A stretch of 64,000 nucleotides of DNA from Mangrovimicrobium sp033283385 (lineage in GTDB: Bacteria > Pseudomonadota > Gammaproteobacteria > Pseudomonadales > Halieaceae), in contig JAWMQQ010000001.1 of NCBI GenBank assembly GCA_033283385.1, positions 124,001 through 188,000 on the forward strand, given 5' to 3'. Shown here in pieces: positions 18,735-27,053 of the stretch; the stretch's first letter is position 1, and each line of letters opens with the position of its first letter. The notes under the pieces are model-generated. The model ran no database searches. It was not told the origin of the DNA and worked only from the letters and a program-made list of their open reading frames with translations. A program made the position numbers and the translations under genes.

Positions 18735-20219
18735 ATGAAAAAACCATTTTTCACCTTGAGTATTTATGCGCTCCTGATAGGCCTGATCCTGCCCGCTGCT
18801 GCGGTCGACATCCCGGCGGAGGTAACGCTGTTCAAGAACGTCAATATTTTTGACGGCAAGAACGAGAAGCTGTCAATGGGCTACGACGTGCTCGTGGTCG
18901 ATAACCTGATCAAGAAGATCGGCAAAGACATCAAGATTGCGGATACCTATGAAATCGACGTAAAAACCGGAGGGTATAAAGAGGTATCCGTTCCACACGC
19001 GATCGACTTGCAGGCGAAAAGCGCAAATACCGTGGTGGTGTACGAACCGGAAAAAATGACCAAAAAGGAAGTCAGGGTCAACGTCATCGATGGCCAGGGC
19101 CGTACCCTGATGCCGGGACTGACAGACTGCCACTGGCATACGATGCAGGCGAATACGACCAATGCCAAGTTCCTGACCAACGATCTTGACTACATCACCC
19201 TCGAGGCCGCGATCGGCGCCGAAAAGGCCCTTATGCGGGGCTTCACCACACTCCGTGATGTCGGCGGGCCCGTATTCGGCTTGAAGAAGGCAATCGATGA
19301 GGGGCTCTACATCGGACCGCGTATCTACCCCTCAGGAGCCTATATCTCCCAGACATCCGGGCACGCCGATTTTCGCTCATATCTGGAAGTACCTCGGGAG
19401 AACTCGCGTGAGCTGACGCCGCAAGAGGCAAGGGGCATGCTGATCATCGCAGACGGCAGGGCGCAGGTCATGCAGCGGGTGCGTGAAAACCTGATGAGAG
19501 GTGCAACGTTTATCAAGATCATGGCGGGCGGCGGAGTTGCCTCGCCGGCCGATCCCCTCGATGTAAGCCAGTATTCGGTAGAAGAAATGAAGGCCGCAGT
19601 AGAGGTGGCCGAAAGCTGGAATACCTATGTTGCAGCCCATGCGTATTCCAATAAGGCGGTGCAGCATGCCCTGCAGGCAGGCGTTAAAAGTATCGAGCAC
19701 GGGCTGATGATAGACGAAGAAACGGCGAAGATGATTAAGAAGGCGGATGCATGGGTTTGTATGCAACCAATTCTTGAAGACGAGGACGCCATCCCGTTCC
19801 CGGAAGGGTCTTTTGAGTCCAAGAAGTTCCATCAGCTCGCATCCAGTACGCCCAATGCCTACGAACTTGCCAAAAAATACAATCTGAAAATGGGCTTCGG
19901 CACCGACACGCAGAACGATCCGCCGCTGCAGGACCGGCAGGGCGCGCAACTGGCGAAATTGACCCGGTGGTTCGAGCCCTGGAAAGTGCTTCGTATCGCC
20001 ACCAGCACAAACTACCAGTTGTTCAAGATGTCGGGGCCTCGTGATCCCTATCCCGGCAAGAATGGTGTCATCGAGGAAGATGCACTGGCGGATATGCTTC
20101 TGGTGGACGGTAACCCGCTCGAGGATATCAACCTGATCGCCGATCCTGAAAAGAACTTCCTCGTCATCATGAAGGACGGGAAGATTTACAAGAACACGGT
20201 CACTGGGACGCGTATGTGA
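18735..20219 (+). CDS. Exported amidohydrolase, prolidase/imidazolonepropionase-like (copy 1)
   Basis: Metal-dependent hydrolase of 494 residues with signal peptide (MKKPFFTLSIYALLIGL...). Binuclear-site residues are all present: His133-x-His135 (DCHWH), the carboxylated Lys261 (FIKIMAGGG), His302 (AHAYS), His322 (SIEHG) and the Asp of GFGTD. Family members in this clade hydrolyse Xaa-Pro or other dipeptides and N-acyl amino acids. Compared with the paralogue at 23180 it carries about 40 extra residues (roughly 65-112) before the metal-binding strand. GGAGGG precedes the ATG. Third enzyme of the exported-hydrolase block. Confidence 0.9.
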   Translation: MKKPFFTLSIYALLIGLILPAAAVDIPAEVTLFKNVNIFDGKNEKLSMGYDVLVVDNLIKKIGKDIKIADTYEIDVKTGGYKEVSVPHAIDLQAKSANTVVVYEPEKMTKKEVRVNVIDGQGRTLMPGLTDCHWHTMQANTTNAKFLTNDLDYITLEAAIGAEKALMRGFTTLRDVGGPVFGLKKAIDEGLYIGPRIYPSGAYISQTSGHADFRSYLEVPRENSRELTPQEARGMLIIADGRAQVMQRVRENLMRGATFIKIMAGGGVASPADPLDVSQYSVEEMKAAVEVAESWNTYVAAHAYSNKAVQHALQAGVKSIEHGLMIDEETAKMIKKADAWVCMQPILEDEDAIPFPEGSFESKKFHQLASSTPNAYELAKKYNLKMGFGTDTQNDPPLQDRQGAQLAKLTRWFEPWKVLRIATSTNYQLFKMSGPRDPYPGKNGVIEEDALADMLLVDGNPLEDINLIADPEKNFLVIMKDGKIYKNTVTGTRM

Positions 20220-20333
20220 AGAATCACTTTGCCCGAGACCGCAGTGTAATCGGAGGTTTTCCGGCAAGGTTTGATATTAATCCGTTCCGTAGGTATGTCT
20301 GCATCTCATCGAAACAAAGGGGGTTTATCGTAA

Positions 20334-21659
20334 ATGAAAGACAAAACTGGAAGTGATGAGCAACGTAATGCGTCGGGGACGTCAGCCATATCCGATAACG
20401 ATTGGGATGTTATAGATTTCCCGACACCAGCCGGTTCCACCCGGCGTGAGTTCATGCAGACGTTTGCAGCCATGGGGGGGGTAGCAGCTTCCGCTCTGGT
20501 CCTCGGCCCCAACAAGGCTTCGGCTGCCGATATTCCACCCACCAATTCCTCGGTCAGCATGCCTGAATTTGAGATCAAGGATTACTCGAATATCCCGCAG
20601 CGGTCCCATAAATATCCTGCGTCCTCCAGGGCAAAAAAGATTGTGAAGGAGTCCACAGCGATGGATACCCTGTGGTCCGGCATTTGGCCCGACCAGTGGT
20701 CCAGTCCTGAGGCCCCGGAATTTCACGATGAAATGGATCGTTGCAGGGCCGCAGGATTCAAGGTGCTGGCGCTGTGTCCATCTGCAGATTCCCTGGATGC
20801 ATCCATCAAGGGTGTTGCAACGGCGCTGATGTTTTATCTCAATAAAATCAGTGAGCGTCCGGATAAATATAAGGTTGTACGCAATGCCAGTGACATTGAT
20901 ACGGCGATCAAGGAAAACAAGCTCGGTGTGTTCTTTACCCATCAGGGTACCGCGCTGTTTTCCCATGATGTGGATATGGTTGGGCTGTGGCGGCAACTGG
21001 GCTATGGCTATTGCCTGCTCGCCTACAACCAGCGCAATGCGGTTGGTGATGGTTGCTTTGAGACAGAAAACGGCGGCCTGACGGCCTATGGCAAACAGCT
21101 GATCGACGCCTACAATCGCTATGGCATGCTGGTGGATGTCAGCCATACCGGCGAGCGCACTTCACTGGATGCCATTGAACGCAGCAGCCAACCCGTGATC
21201 TCCTCCCATTCGGGCGCCATGGCTATCGCCAACTACCCGCGCAGCTTGGAGGATTCCGTGATCAAAGCCATCGCACAAAGTGGTGGCGTGTGTTCCCTCA
21301 ATCTGGTTGGCGCCTTCATGGACAAATCCAACCCGGATATTCTCACTGCTGATGCCGTATTCCGTCATATTGACTACATCGCAGAGCTGGTGGGTATTGA
21401 TTATGTCGGTTTCGGTTCCGACTACATTCCCGATATCGATTTCACTGCTTCCCTGATTCAGACGCCAATGGGGGCAGCGGTTTTCCCTGATGGAGGTTAC
21501 AGCGCGGCGATGGGCGCGAAAGGCGTTCCCACGCCGGCTCCATACCAGATAGTCGCCGCACTGGTCGACAAGATGCTGGAGAACGGTTACTCGGAAGAGG
21601 ACTGCGGCAAATTCCTGGGCGGCAATATGTACCGGGTGATCAAGGAGGTTTGGGTTTAG
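20334..21659 (+). CDS. M19 membrane-dipeptidase-like protein with Tat signal
   Basis: The 441-residue protein has a twin-arginine signal STRREFMQTFAAMGGVAASA (Arg37-Arg38), so it is exported folded. VDVSHTG (His271) and ISSHSG (His292) match the late metal ligands of renal-dipeptidase-type M19 enzymes. However, the canonical early HxD is replaced by a stretch reading TAMDTLW, and the bridging Glu region reads THQG, so the usual binuclear site looks incomplete. M19 enzymes cleave dipeptides with a C-terminal D-residue and some beta-lactams. Base composition is noticeably AT-richer than in the flanking catabolic genes. Activity may be altered. Confidence 0.8.
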   Translation: MKDKTGSDEQRNASGTSAISDNDWDVIDFPTPAGSTRREFMQTFAAMGGVAASALVLGPNKASAADIPPTNSSVSMPEFEIKDYSNIPQRSHKYPASSRAKKIVKESTAMDTLWSGIWPDQWSSPEAPEFHDEMDRCRAAGFKVLALCPSADSLDASIKGVATALMFYLNKISERPDKYKVVRNASDIDTAIKENKLGVFFTHQGTALFSHDVDMVGLWRQLGYGYCLLAYNQRNAVGDGCFETENGGLTAYGKQLIDAYNRYGMLVDVSHTGERTSLDAIERSSQPVISSHSGAMAIANYPRSLEDSVIKAIAQSGGVCSLNLVGAFMDKSNPDILTADAVFRHIDYIAELVGIDYVGFGSDYIPDIDFTASLIQTPMGAAVFPDGGYSAAMGAKGVPTPAPYQIVAALVDKMLENGYSEEDCGKFLGGNMYRVIKEVWV

Positions 21660-21743
21660 ATAATGAATGTACTAGTCTAGGGCAACAAACCTACCGATAT
21701 CAAGCCGGGAACTGGCCAAACACCAAAATTGGAAATTTTGCTC

Positions 21744-23111
21744 ATGAAAAAAATTCTAGCAACGGTCGTTTTAAGCTTGTTTTTCTGCCATTTCACCATA
21801 GCCCAGGAAAACCCTCTCGCGGAGTACCTGGCCGTTCCCGGCGCTAAAACGACGCTGCCGGTTTCCGCGGCGAAGGAGCCTTTCTCTTTCGAATTCGCGA
21901 ACGAAGCGCGGAAGTACTTCGGCAGCTTCCATATGCAGATGGGCGGAGACCATGCCCTGTATTACATGTCGAATTTGTCCGAGTTTCTGGATACCTCCTA
22001 CTCTGCACCGAACCCGGGATTTATTCCTCTCGAGCGCGACCTCGACGACACCATTGCCAAAAACGTGTCATTTACGACCAAAGAAGGTGAATTGACCCTT
22101 GGTGAATATGTGGTCCACCCGAATCACCGCATCCAGGGTGTCATGATGATTCACAAGGGAAAGGTTGTGTACGAGGCGTATCCGGGCATGCAGCCGATGG
22201 ACCGCCACGCCTGGATGTCCCCCGGCAAGGCAACGGTGGGCTTGATGCTGGCGCTGCTGGAGGAGCAGGGCAAGATCGACTTGTCGAAACCTGTGGTCGA
22301 CTACGTGCCCGAACTCAAAGGTACCAATTGGGAAGGCATCAGCATGCTCGACGCGGCCAACATGGAAACCGGCCTCGCATTGGAGGAGACTTTGTCCTCG
22401 ATACTGGACCCGGACTCGATCATCGTGCGCTTCTTCTCGGCGGAATTCGGCGTACCCAATCCCCGAACCGGTAAAGTCGATAACTGGCTCGACATCCTGA
22501 AAACAGCGGACAAGATCGAAGGTGAGGCACCGGGCGAGGTTTTCCGCTACTCGTCGGCAGTGACACAGGTCAGCGTGCTCGCATCGGAGAAAGTCGAGAA
22601 CCTGACCTGGGCGAAACTGTTCCAGAAGTACGTCTGGGGGCAGGTAGGCGCCCGGCAGGACATACAGTGGAATCTTATGCCGGATGGCACTGCGGTTGCC
22701 CACGGACTGGTCATGTCGACCCTCGAGGATTTTGCGCGCTTCGGCTTGATCTTTACACCCAGCTGGGACAAGACGGCGTACAAGGACATCGTGTCAGATG
22801 CGGTGCTGAAGCGACTGCAAACAGCGGGCAATGTGGCCGCCTTCAAGGCCGGGTCAAAGTACGAGGGGCTGGTCGAGGATTTTGGTGAAGCGCCCCTGAT
22901 GAATTCGATGCAGTTTGACGCCGTCTTCGCGGACGGCGCGCTGTGGAAGCATGGCAACGTCGGCCAGGGTATCTACATCGACCCCGCTCGTGATTTCGTC
23001 GGCGTGTACTTCTCCGTGAACCCGTATATTCCGCCTTACGGCGAGGACAAGATGCCGGGCTACCTGCGCCGTAGCGCCAAGTACCTGGCTGGAGATGGCA
23101 CTGGGGAATAG
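21744..23111 (+). CDS. Exported serine hydrolase, beta-lactamase class C/PBP fold (copy 2)
   Basis: Paralogue of the enzyme at 15610; 455 residues from the ATG at 21744 (MKKILATVVLSLFFCHFTIA signal, cleavage before QENP). The nucleophile motif is S159-P-G-K162 (WMSPGK), the second motif reads FRYSS, and GNVGQGIYID replaces the KTG strand. The Asn typical of Y-x-N is Ser in both copies, so the pair probably forms one subfamily. Likely hydrolyses peptides, amides or esters in the periplasm. It lies between the M19-like protein and the second amidohydrolase, and the order serine hydrolase then amidohydrolase is also found for copy 1. Confidence 0.87.
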   Translation: MKKILATVVLSLFFCHFTIAQENPLAEYLAVPGAKTTLPVSAAKEPFSFEFANEARKYFGSFHMQMGGDHALYYMSNLSEFLDTSYSAPNPGFIPLERDLDDTIAKNVSFTTKEGELTLGEYVVHPNHRIQGVMMIHKGKVVYEAYPGMQPMDRHAWMSPGKATVGLMLALLEEQGKIDLSKPVVDYVPELKGTNWEGISMLDAANMETGLALEETLSSILDPDSIIVRFFSAEFGVPNPRTGKVDNWLDILKTADKIEGEAPGEVFRYSSAVTQVSVLASEKVENLTWAKLFQKYVWGQVGARQDIQWNLMPDGTAVAHGLVMSTLEDFARFGLIFTPSWDKTAYKDIVSDAVLKRLQTAGNVAAFKAGSKYEGLVEDFGEAPLMNSMQFDAVFADGALWKHGNVGQGIYIDPARDFVGVYFSVNPYIPPYGEDKMPGYLRRSAKYLAGDGTGE

Positions 23112-23179
23112 AGAACTCGCAATCGCCAGTAACACAGTCCGCTAAACCACTGATCCGGGGCAACCCACTGGAGCCACCA

Positions 23180-24514
23180 ATGAGAAAGCTTGCAGGAATT
23201 GTTGTATCGGTTGTGCTTGTCCTCGTCAGCCATGTGCTGCCAGCCCAGGAAGCCGATGGGCCGATCCTCTTCACCAACGTCAACGTGTTTGACGGCGTTC
23301 ACGAAAAGCTGATCAGGAATGCGAACGTGGTGGTGACCGGCAACCTGATCAGCAAGGTGTCGACCGAGCCGCTCATGGTCGCCGGTGGCAGGGTCATCGA
23401 CGGCGGTGGCCGCACCCTGATGCCGGGGCTTACCGATGCTCATTGGCATGTGATGCATGCTCATATTGCAAGTATGCAGATCTTTGTGAATGACATTGGC
23501 TATCTGACATTGGCGGGTGCAGAAAGCGCCGAAGCAACGCTGATGCGGGGTTTTACAACAGTCCGCGATGCTGGAGGTCCGGTTTTTGGCATCAAGAAGA
23601 TGATCGACGAGGGACGGTATCTGGGGCCAAGAATCTATCCTTCAGGTGCCTATATCACGCAGACCTCCGGCCATGGCGATTTCCGCTTTCCTACGGCAAT
23701 GCCAAGGAAAGAGGGAAGAGAACTTCTCGATGGGGAAATGATGGCGTGGACGGCCGTCGCAGACGGTGTTCCCGAGGTGCTGAGACGGGTGCGTGAGAAT
23801 TTAATGAGAGGCGCCTCCCAGATCAAGGTCATGGCGGGTGGAGGCGTGGCCTCACTCAGTGACCCCCTGGATGTAAGGCAATATACGCTGGAGGAAATGA
23901 AGGCTGCGGTGGATGCGGCAGCTACCTGGAACACCTATGTAATGGTACATGCATACTCGGATTACGCGGTCCGTGGCGCCCTGGAAGCGGGGGTCCAATC
24001 TATAGAGCACGGGAATATGATCACTGAAGACACCGCAAAACTGATCAAGAAAAAGGGCGCATGGCTTAGCCTGCAACCCTTGCTGAATGATGAAGACAGA
24101 ATTCCATTTCCTGAAGATTCTTTCGAAAATCAAAAATTCCTGGCGATGACCGCTGGCACGGAGAAAGCCTACGAGTTTGCCAAGAAGTATGATCTGAAGG
24201 TCGCCTTTGGCACGGATTTGCAAAACGGTGCGGAGGTCGCGGCAAAACAGGGGAAATCACTGGCAAAACTCACAAGGTGGTATGAGCCCTGGGAGGTGTT
24301 GAAAATGGCAACCAGCACCAATTACGAGCTCTTCAAGCTGTCTGGGCCCAGGGATCCCTATCCCGGAAAGAATGGCGTCATCGAGGAGGGCGCCCTGGCG
24401 GATATCCTCCTGGTAGACGGCAACCCGCTCGAGGATATCAATCTCGTCGCCGACCCCGGGAAGAACTTCGTCGTCATCATGAAGGACGGGAAGATATACA
24501 AGAACACTCTGTAA
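23180..24514 (+). CDS. Exported amidohydrolase, prolidase/imidazolonepropionase-like (copy 2)
   Basis: A 444-residue metal-dependent hydrolase with a signal peptide ending near VLPAQ. Metal-site residues are His88-x-His90 (DAHWH), the Lys in QIKVMAGGG, the His residues in MVHAYS and SIEHGN, and the Asp in FGTDLQ. It shares long stretches with copy 1 (for example SGPRDPYPGKNGVIEE and VDGNPLEDINL) and the same C-terminal MKDGKIYKNT, so duplication is recent or constrained. It lacks the roughly 40-residue insert of copy 1, which may mean different substrate range. It ends the hydrolase series and is followed after 16 bp by a small regulator. Confidence 0.9.
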   Translation: MRKLAGIVVSVVLVLVSHVLPAQEADGPILFTNVNVFDGVHEKLIRNANVVVTGNLISKVSTEPLMVAGGRVIDGGGRTLMPGLTDAHWHVMHAHIASMQIFVNDIGYLTLAGAESAEATLMRGFTTVRDAGGPVFGIKKMIDEGRYLGPRIYPSGAYITQTSGHGDFRFPTAMPRKEGRELLDGEMMAWTAVADGVPEVLRRVRENLMRGASQIKVMAGGGVASLSDPLDVRQYTLEEMKAAVDAAATWNTYVMVHAYSDYAVRGALEAGVQSIEHGNMITEDTAKLIKKKGAWLSLQPLLNDEDRIPFPEDSFENQKFLAMTAGTEKAYEFAKKYDLKVAFGTDLQNGAEVAAKQGKSLAKLTRWYEPWEVLKMATSTNYELFKLSGPRDPYPGKNGVIEEGALADILLVDGNPLEDINLVADPGKNFVVIMKDGKIYKNTL

Positions 24515-24530
24515 CCATTGGCGGATTGAG

Positions 24531-24788
24531 ATGAACGAGCATCGTAAAGCCAAAAAGTCGCTGGACCTGTCTGTCGGTGACTCCGTCAGAATTGTTCGGG
24601 AACTCCAGGAGCTTAGTCAAAATGAATTGGCCGAGCTGACAGGCATCCCTCAGTCAACGATATCGGCCATTGAAAACGACAGGGTCAATCTTGGGATTGA
24701 GCGAGCAAAAGTACTTGCTCGCGCATTGAAATGCCACCCGGCAGTGCTCGTGTTTCCAGGATGGGAGGTCGAAGACACAGCCGCGTAA
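24531..24788 (+). CDS. XRE-family (Cro/C1-type) HTH regulator
   Basis: A compact 85-residue one-domain DNA-binding protein. The HTH is SQNELAELTGIPQSTISAIE at about residues 27-46, followed by RAKVLARALKCHPAVLVFPGW. It begins 16 bp after the second amidohydrolase on the same strand and is probably co-transcribed, so it may regulate the hydrolase block. No adjacent toxin gene is seen, so a toxin-antitoxin role is not supported. It lies convergent to the ABC exporter operon. Confidence 0.88.
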   Translation: MNEHRKAKKSLDLSVGDSVRIVRELQELSQNELAELTGIPQSTISAIENDRVNLGIERAKVLARALKCHPAVLVFPGWEVEDTAA

Positions 24789-24816
24789 CCGAGGCCCGGC
24801 GGCTGGACCGAACGCC

Positions 24817-25932
24817 TCAGTTCATCCGGTGCCGGAACAACCACCCCGCCACGGCCAGCGACACCAGCGCGATAATCGCCATGGGCCAGTACTGGTCCAC
24901 CAGCAGGGAAAACGAATCGCCCTCCAGGAAAACCCCGCGCAGGATCACCAGGAAGTAGCGCAGCGGGATGACACAGGTCAGGTACTGCACGAATTCCGGC
25001 ATGTTGGAGATGGGCGTGGCGAAGCCCGAGAGGATCACCGACGGCACCAGGAACAGGAACGCGCCGAGTATGCCCTGCTGCTGGGTGACCGCCAGCGAGG
25101 AAATCATCAGGCCGATGCCCACCGCCGACAGCAGGAACAGGAACATGCCCAGGTACAGCGCGCCCAGGCTGCCGCGCAGGGGCACTTCAAACCAGTAGAC
25201 CGCCATCAGCAGGATGAACGTCCCCTGGATAAGGCCGATCAGCAGGCCGGGAAAGGACTTGCCGATGAGTATCTCCACCGGCCGCATCGGCGTGACCAGC
25301 AACTGGTCGAAGGTCCCGGCCTCGCGCTCGCGCGCCACCGATAGCGCGGTGACGATGGTGGTGACCACCAGCGTCAGCAGGCCCACGATACCCGGTACGA
25401 CGAACCAGCGGGACAACAGGTTCTCGTTGTACCACGGCCGTATCTCCAGCAGCGCGGGCGGGCCGCGCAGGCCGTGCTGCCGCGACCACTCGATATTGAA
25501 ATCCGTGACGATGCTGCGCAGGTAACCCAGTGCCAGCAGGGCGGTATTGGAATTGCGGCCGTCGATGATCAGCTGCGCGGTAGCGCTCTGGCCGCGTTTC
25601 AACTCCTCGCTGAATCGCGGGCCCAGGCGCAGCACCAGCAGGACTTCCCGGTTGTCGATGAGCGGCGCGACCTGCCCGTCGTGCTCGATCGTCGTCACCA
25701 GCTGGAAATGCGGTGATCCCGTGATGTGCGCGACCAGTTCCCGGGACGGGGCGCCGCGGTCCTCGTTGTAGACCGCCACCGGGATATTGTTCAGGTCGAA
25801 GGTGGCGGCGTAACCGAACACGATCAGCTGCGCGATCGGCGGGCCGATCAGGATAAAACGGCTCTTTTTCTCCCGCAGGATGGCCAGCAATTCCTTGATG
25901 GCCAGCGCGAAAATGCGATGCAGCGTGTTCAT
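24817..25932 (-). CDS. ybhR: ABC-2 type permease, YbhR-like
   Basis: Inner-membrane permease of 371 residues, matching YbhR length. One N-terminal membrane segment (IGPPIAQLIVFGYA) is followed by a large periplasmic loop and about five C-terminal membrane segments, with the ABC-2 signature region REREAGTFDQLLVTPMRP before them. Last gene of the HlyD-ATPase-permease-permease operon; its start overlaps the end of the preceding permease by 4 bp (translational coupling). Forms a heterodimer with that permease and exports hydrophobic compounds, ions or drugs by analogy with YbhGFSR. Substrate here unknown. Confidence 0.87.
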   Translation of the reverse strand: MNTLHRIFALAIKELLAILREKKSRFILIGPPIAQLIVFGYAATFDLNNIPVAVYNEDRGAPSRELVAHITGSPHFQLVTTIEHDGQVAPLIDNREVLLVLRLGPRFSEELKRGQSATAQLIIDGRNSNTALLALGYLRSIVTDFNIEWSRQHGLRGPPALLEIRPWYNENLLSRWFVVPGIVGLLTLVVTTIVTALSVAREREAGTFDQLLVTPMRPVEILIGKSFPGLLIGLIQGTFILLMAVYWFEVPLRGSLGALYLGMFLFLLSAVGIGLMISSLAVTQQQGILGAFLFLVPSVILSGFATPISNMPEFVQYLTCVIPLRYFLVILRGVFLEGDSFSLLVDQYWPMAIIALVSLAVAGWLFRHRMN

Positions 25933-27053
25933 GCGTCCAGCCGCTTCTGGAACTTGCGGCGCGCCAGGCCGAGGAAGACCAGCATCATGACGAACAGCGC
26001 CGCGCTGTTGCCGAGGATGATCGGCCAGATGTTCCCGGCCAGGAACAGGGTCTGCAGGATCGCAACGTAGTAGCGCGCCGGGATGATATGGGTGATCAGC
26101 TGGATCGGCTCGGGCATGGAGCTGATCTGGAAGATGAACCCGGAGAGGATGAAGGCCGGCAGGAAGGTGATGATGATCGCTATCTGGCCGGCGACAAACT
26201 GGTTTTTCGCCACCACCGAAATCAGCAGCCCCATGCCGAGCGCCACCAGCATGAACAGCGCCGAGGCTGCGGTCAGCGCCCAGAAAGAACCGCGCAGCGG
26301 CACGTCAAACTGCCACAGCGCCATCGCCACGCTCAGCAGCATGCCGCCCATGCCGAGGAGAAAATAGGGCACCAGCTTGCCGATCACCATTTCACCGATG
26401 CGGATTGGCGTGACCATCAGCGCCTCCATGGTGCCGCGCTCCCATTCGCGCGCCACCACCATGGCCGTGAGCATCGCGCCGATCAGGGTCATGATGACGG
26501 CGATCAGGCCCGGTACCAGGAAGTCGCGGCTGCGCACCGCGGGGTTGAACCAGATGCGCGGCTCCAGCGCCACGGGCACCTGCAGCTCCACGCCCTGTGC
26601 GGCGGCAAAGCCGGTCAGCCAGACCTGCCAGACACCCTGTATATAGCCCTCGGTGATGCGCGCCTGGTTGGCGTCGACACCGTTGACGATGACGCCGATC
26701 GGGGCGTCTCCACTGGACAGCAGGCGGCGGCTGAAATCGCTGCGCAGCCAGACGATGCCGGATACCTCGCGCCGGTCGAACGCCTGCTGGGCGAGCTGTA
26801 TGGTGTTGAATGCGCGCGGCTCGAAGTAGTCGGAGTGCCGGAACGCGGCGACAAGGCTGGCGGTGTTGGCATCCGGCTGTTCCACCACAACGGCCAGCGG
26901 CACGTGCCGGGCATCCAGCGAGACGCCGTAGCCGAACAGCAGCAGCAATACCACGGGCATGACGAAGGCGATGGCGATACTCGAGGGGTCGCGCAGGATT
27001 TGCAGGCTCTCCTTGCGGATCATGCCGAGCACACGTCTGGCGGCGGGCTTCAT
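25929..27053 (-). CDS. ybhS: ABC-2 type permease, YbhS-like
   Basis: Inner-membrane permease of 374 residues. A first membrane helix (AIAFVMPVVLLLLFGYGVSL) precedes a periplasmic loop, REWERGTMEALMVTPIRIGE, and a helical C-terminal membrane domain. It overlaps the ATPase gene end and the next permease start by 4 bp each, so the three are coupled. Paralogous to the neighbouring permease at the same layout level (ERGTMEALMVTP against EAGTFDQLLVTP). Family-level role: export through the inner membrane, with the HlyD subunit linking to an outer-membrane channel such as TolC that is not encoded in this window. Confidence 0.87.
   Translation of the reverse strand: MKPAARRVLGMIRKESLQILRDPSSIAIAFVMPVVLLLLFGYGVSLDARHVPLAVVVEQPDANTASLVAAFRHSDYFEPRAFNTIQLAQQAFDRREVSGIVWLRSDFSRRLLSSGDAPIGVIVNGVDANQARITEGYIQGVWQVWLTGFAAAQGVELQVPVALEPRIWFNPAVRSRDFLVPGLIAVIMTLIGAMLTAMVVAREWERGTMEALMVTPIRIGEMVIGKLVPYFLLGMGGMLLSVAMALWQFDVPLRGSFWALTAASALFMLVALGMGLLISVVAKNQFVAGQIAIIITFLPAFILSGFIFQISSMPEPIQLITHIIPARYYVAILQTLFLAGNIWPIILGNSAALFVMMLVFLGLARRKFQKRLDA

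Noticed and set aside
15610..24514. Microcystin-degradation (mlr) cluster
   Set aside because: Only the MlrB-like serine hydrolase fold is shared; no MlrA protease, MlrC metallopeptidase or MlrD transporter was recognised.
24531..24788. Antitoxin of a toxin-antitoxin pair
   Set aside because: The XRE protein has no adjacent small toxin gene; the next gene is an ABC permease on the opposite strand.
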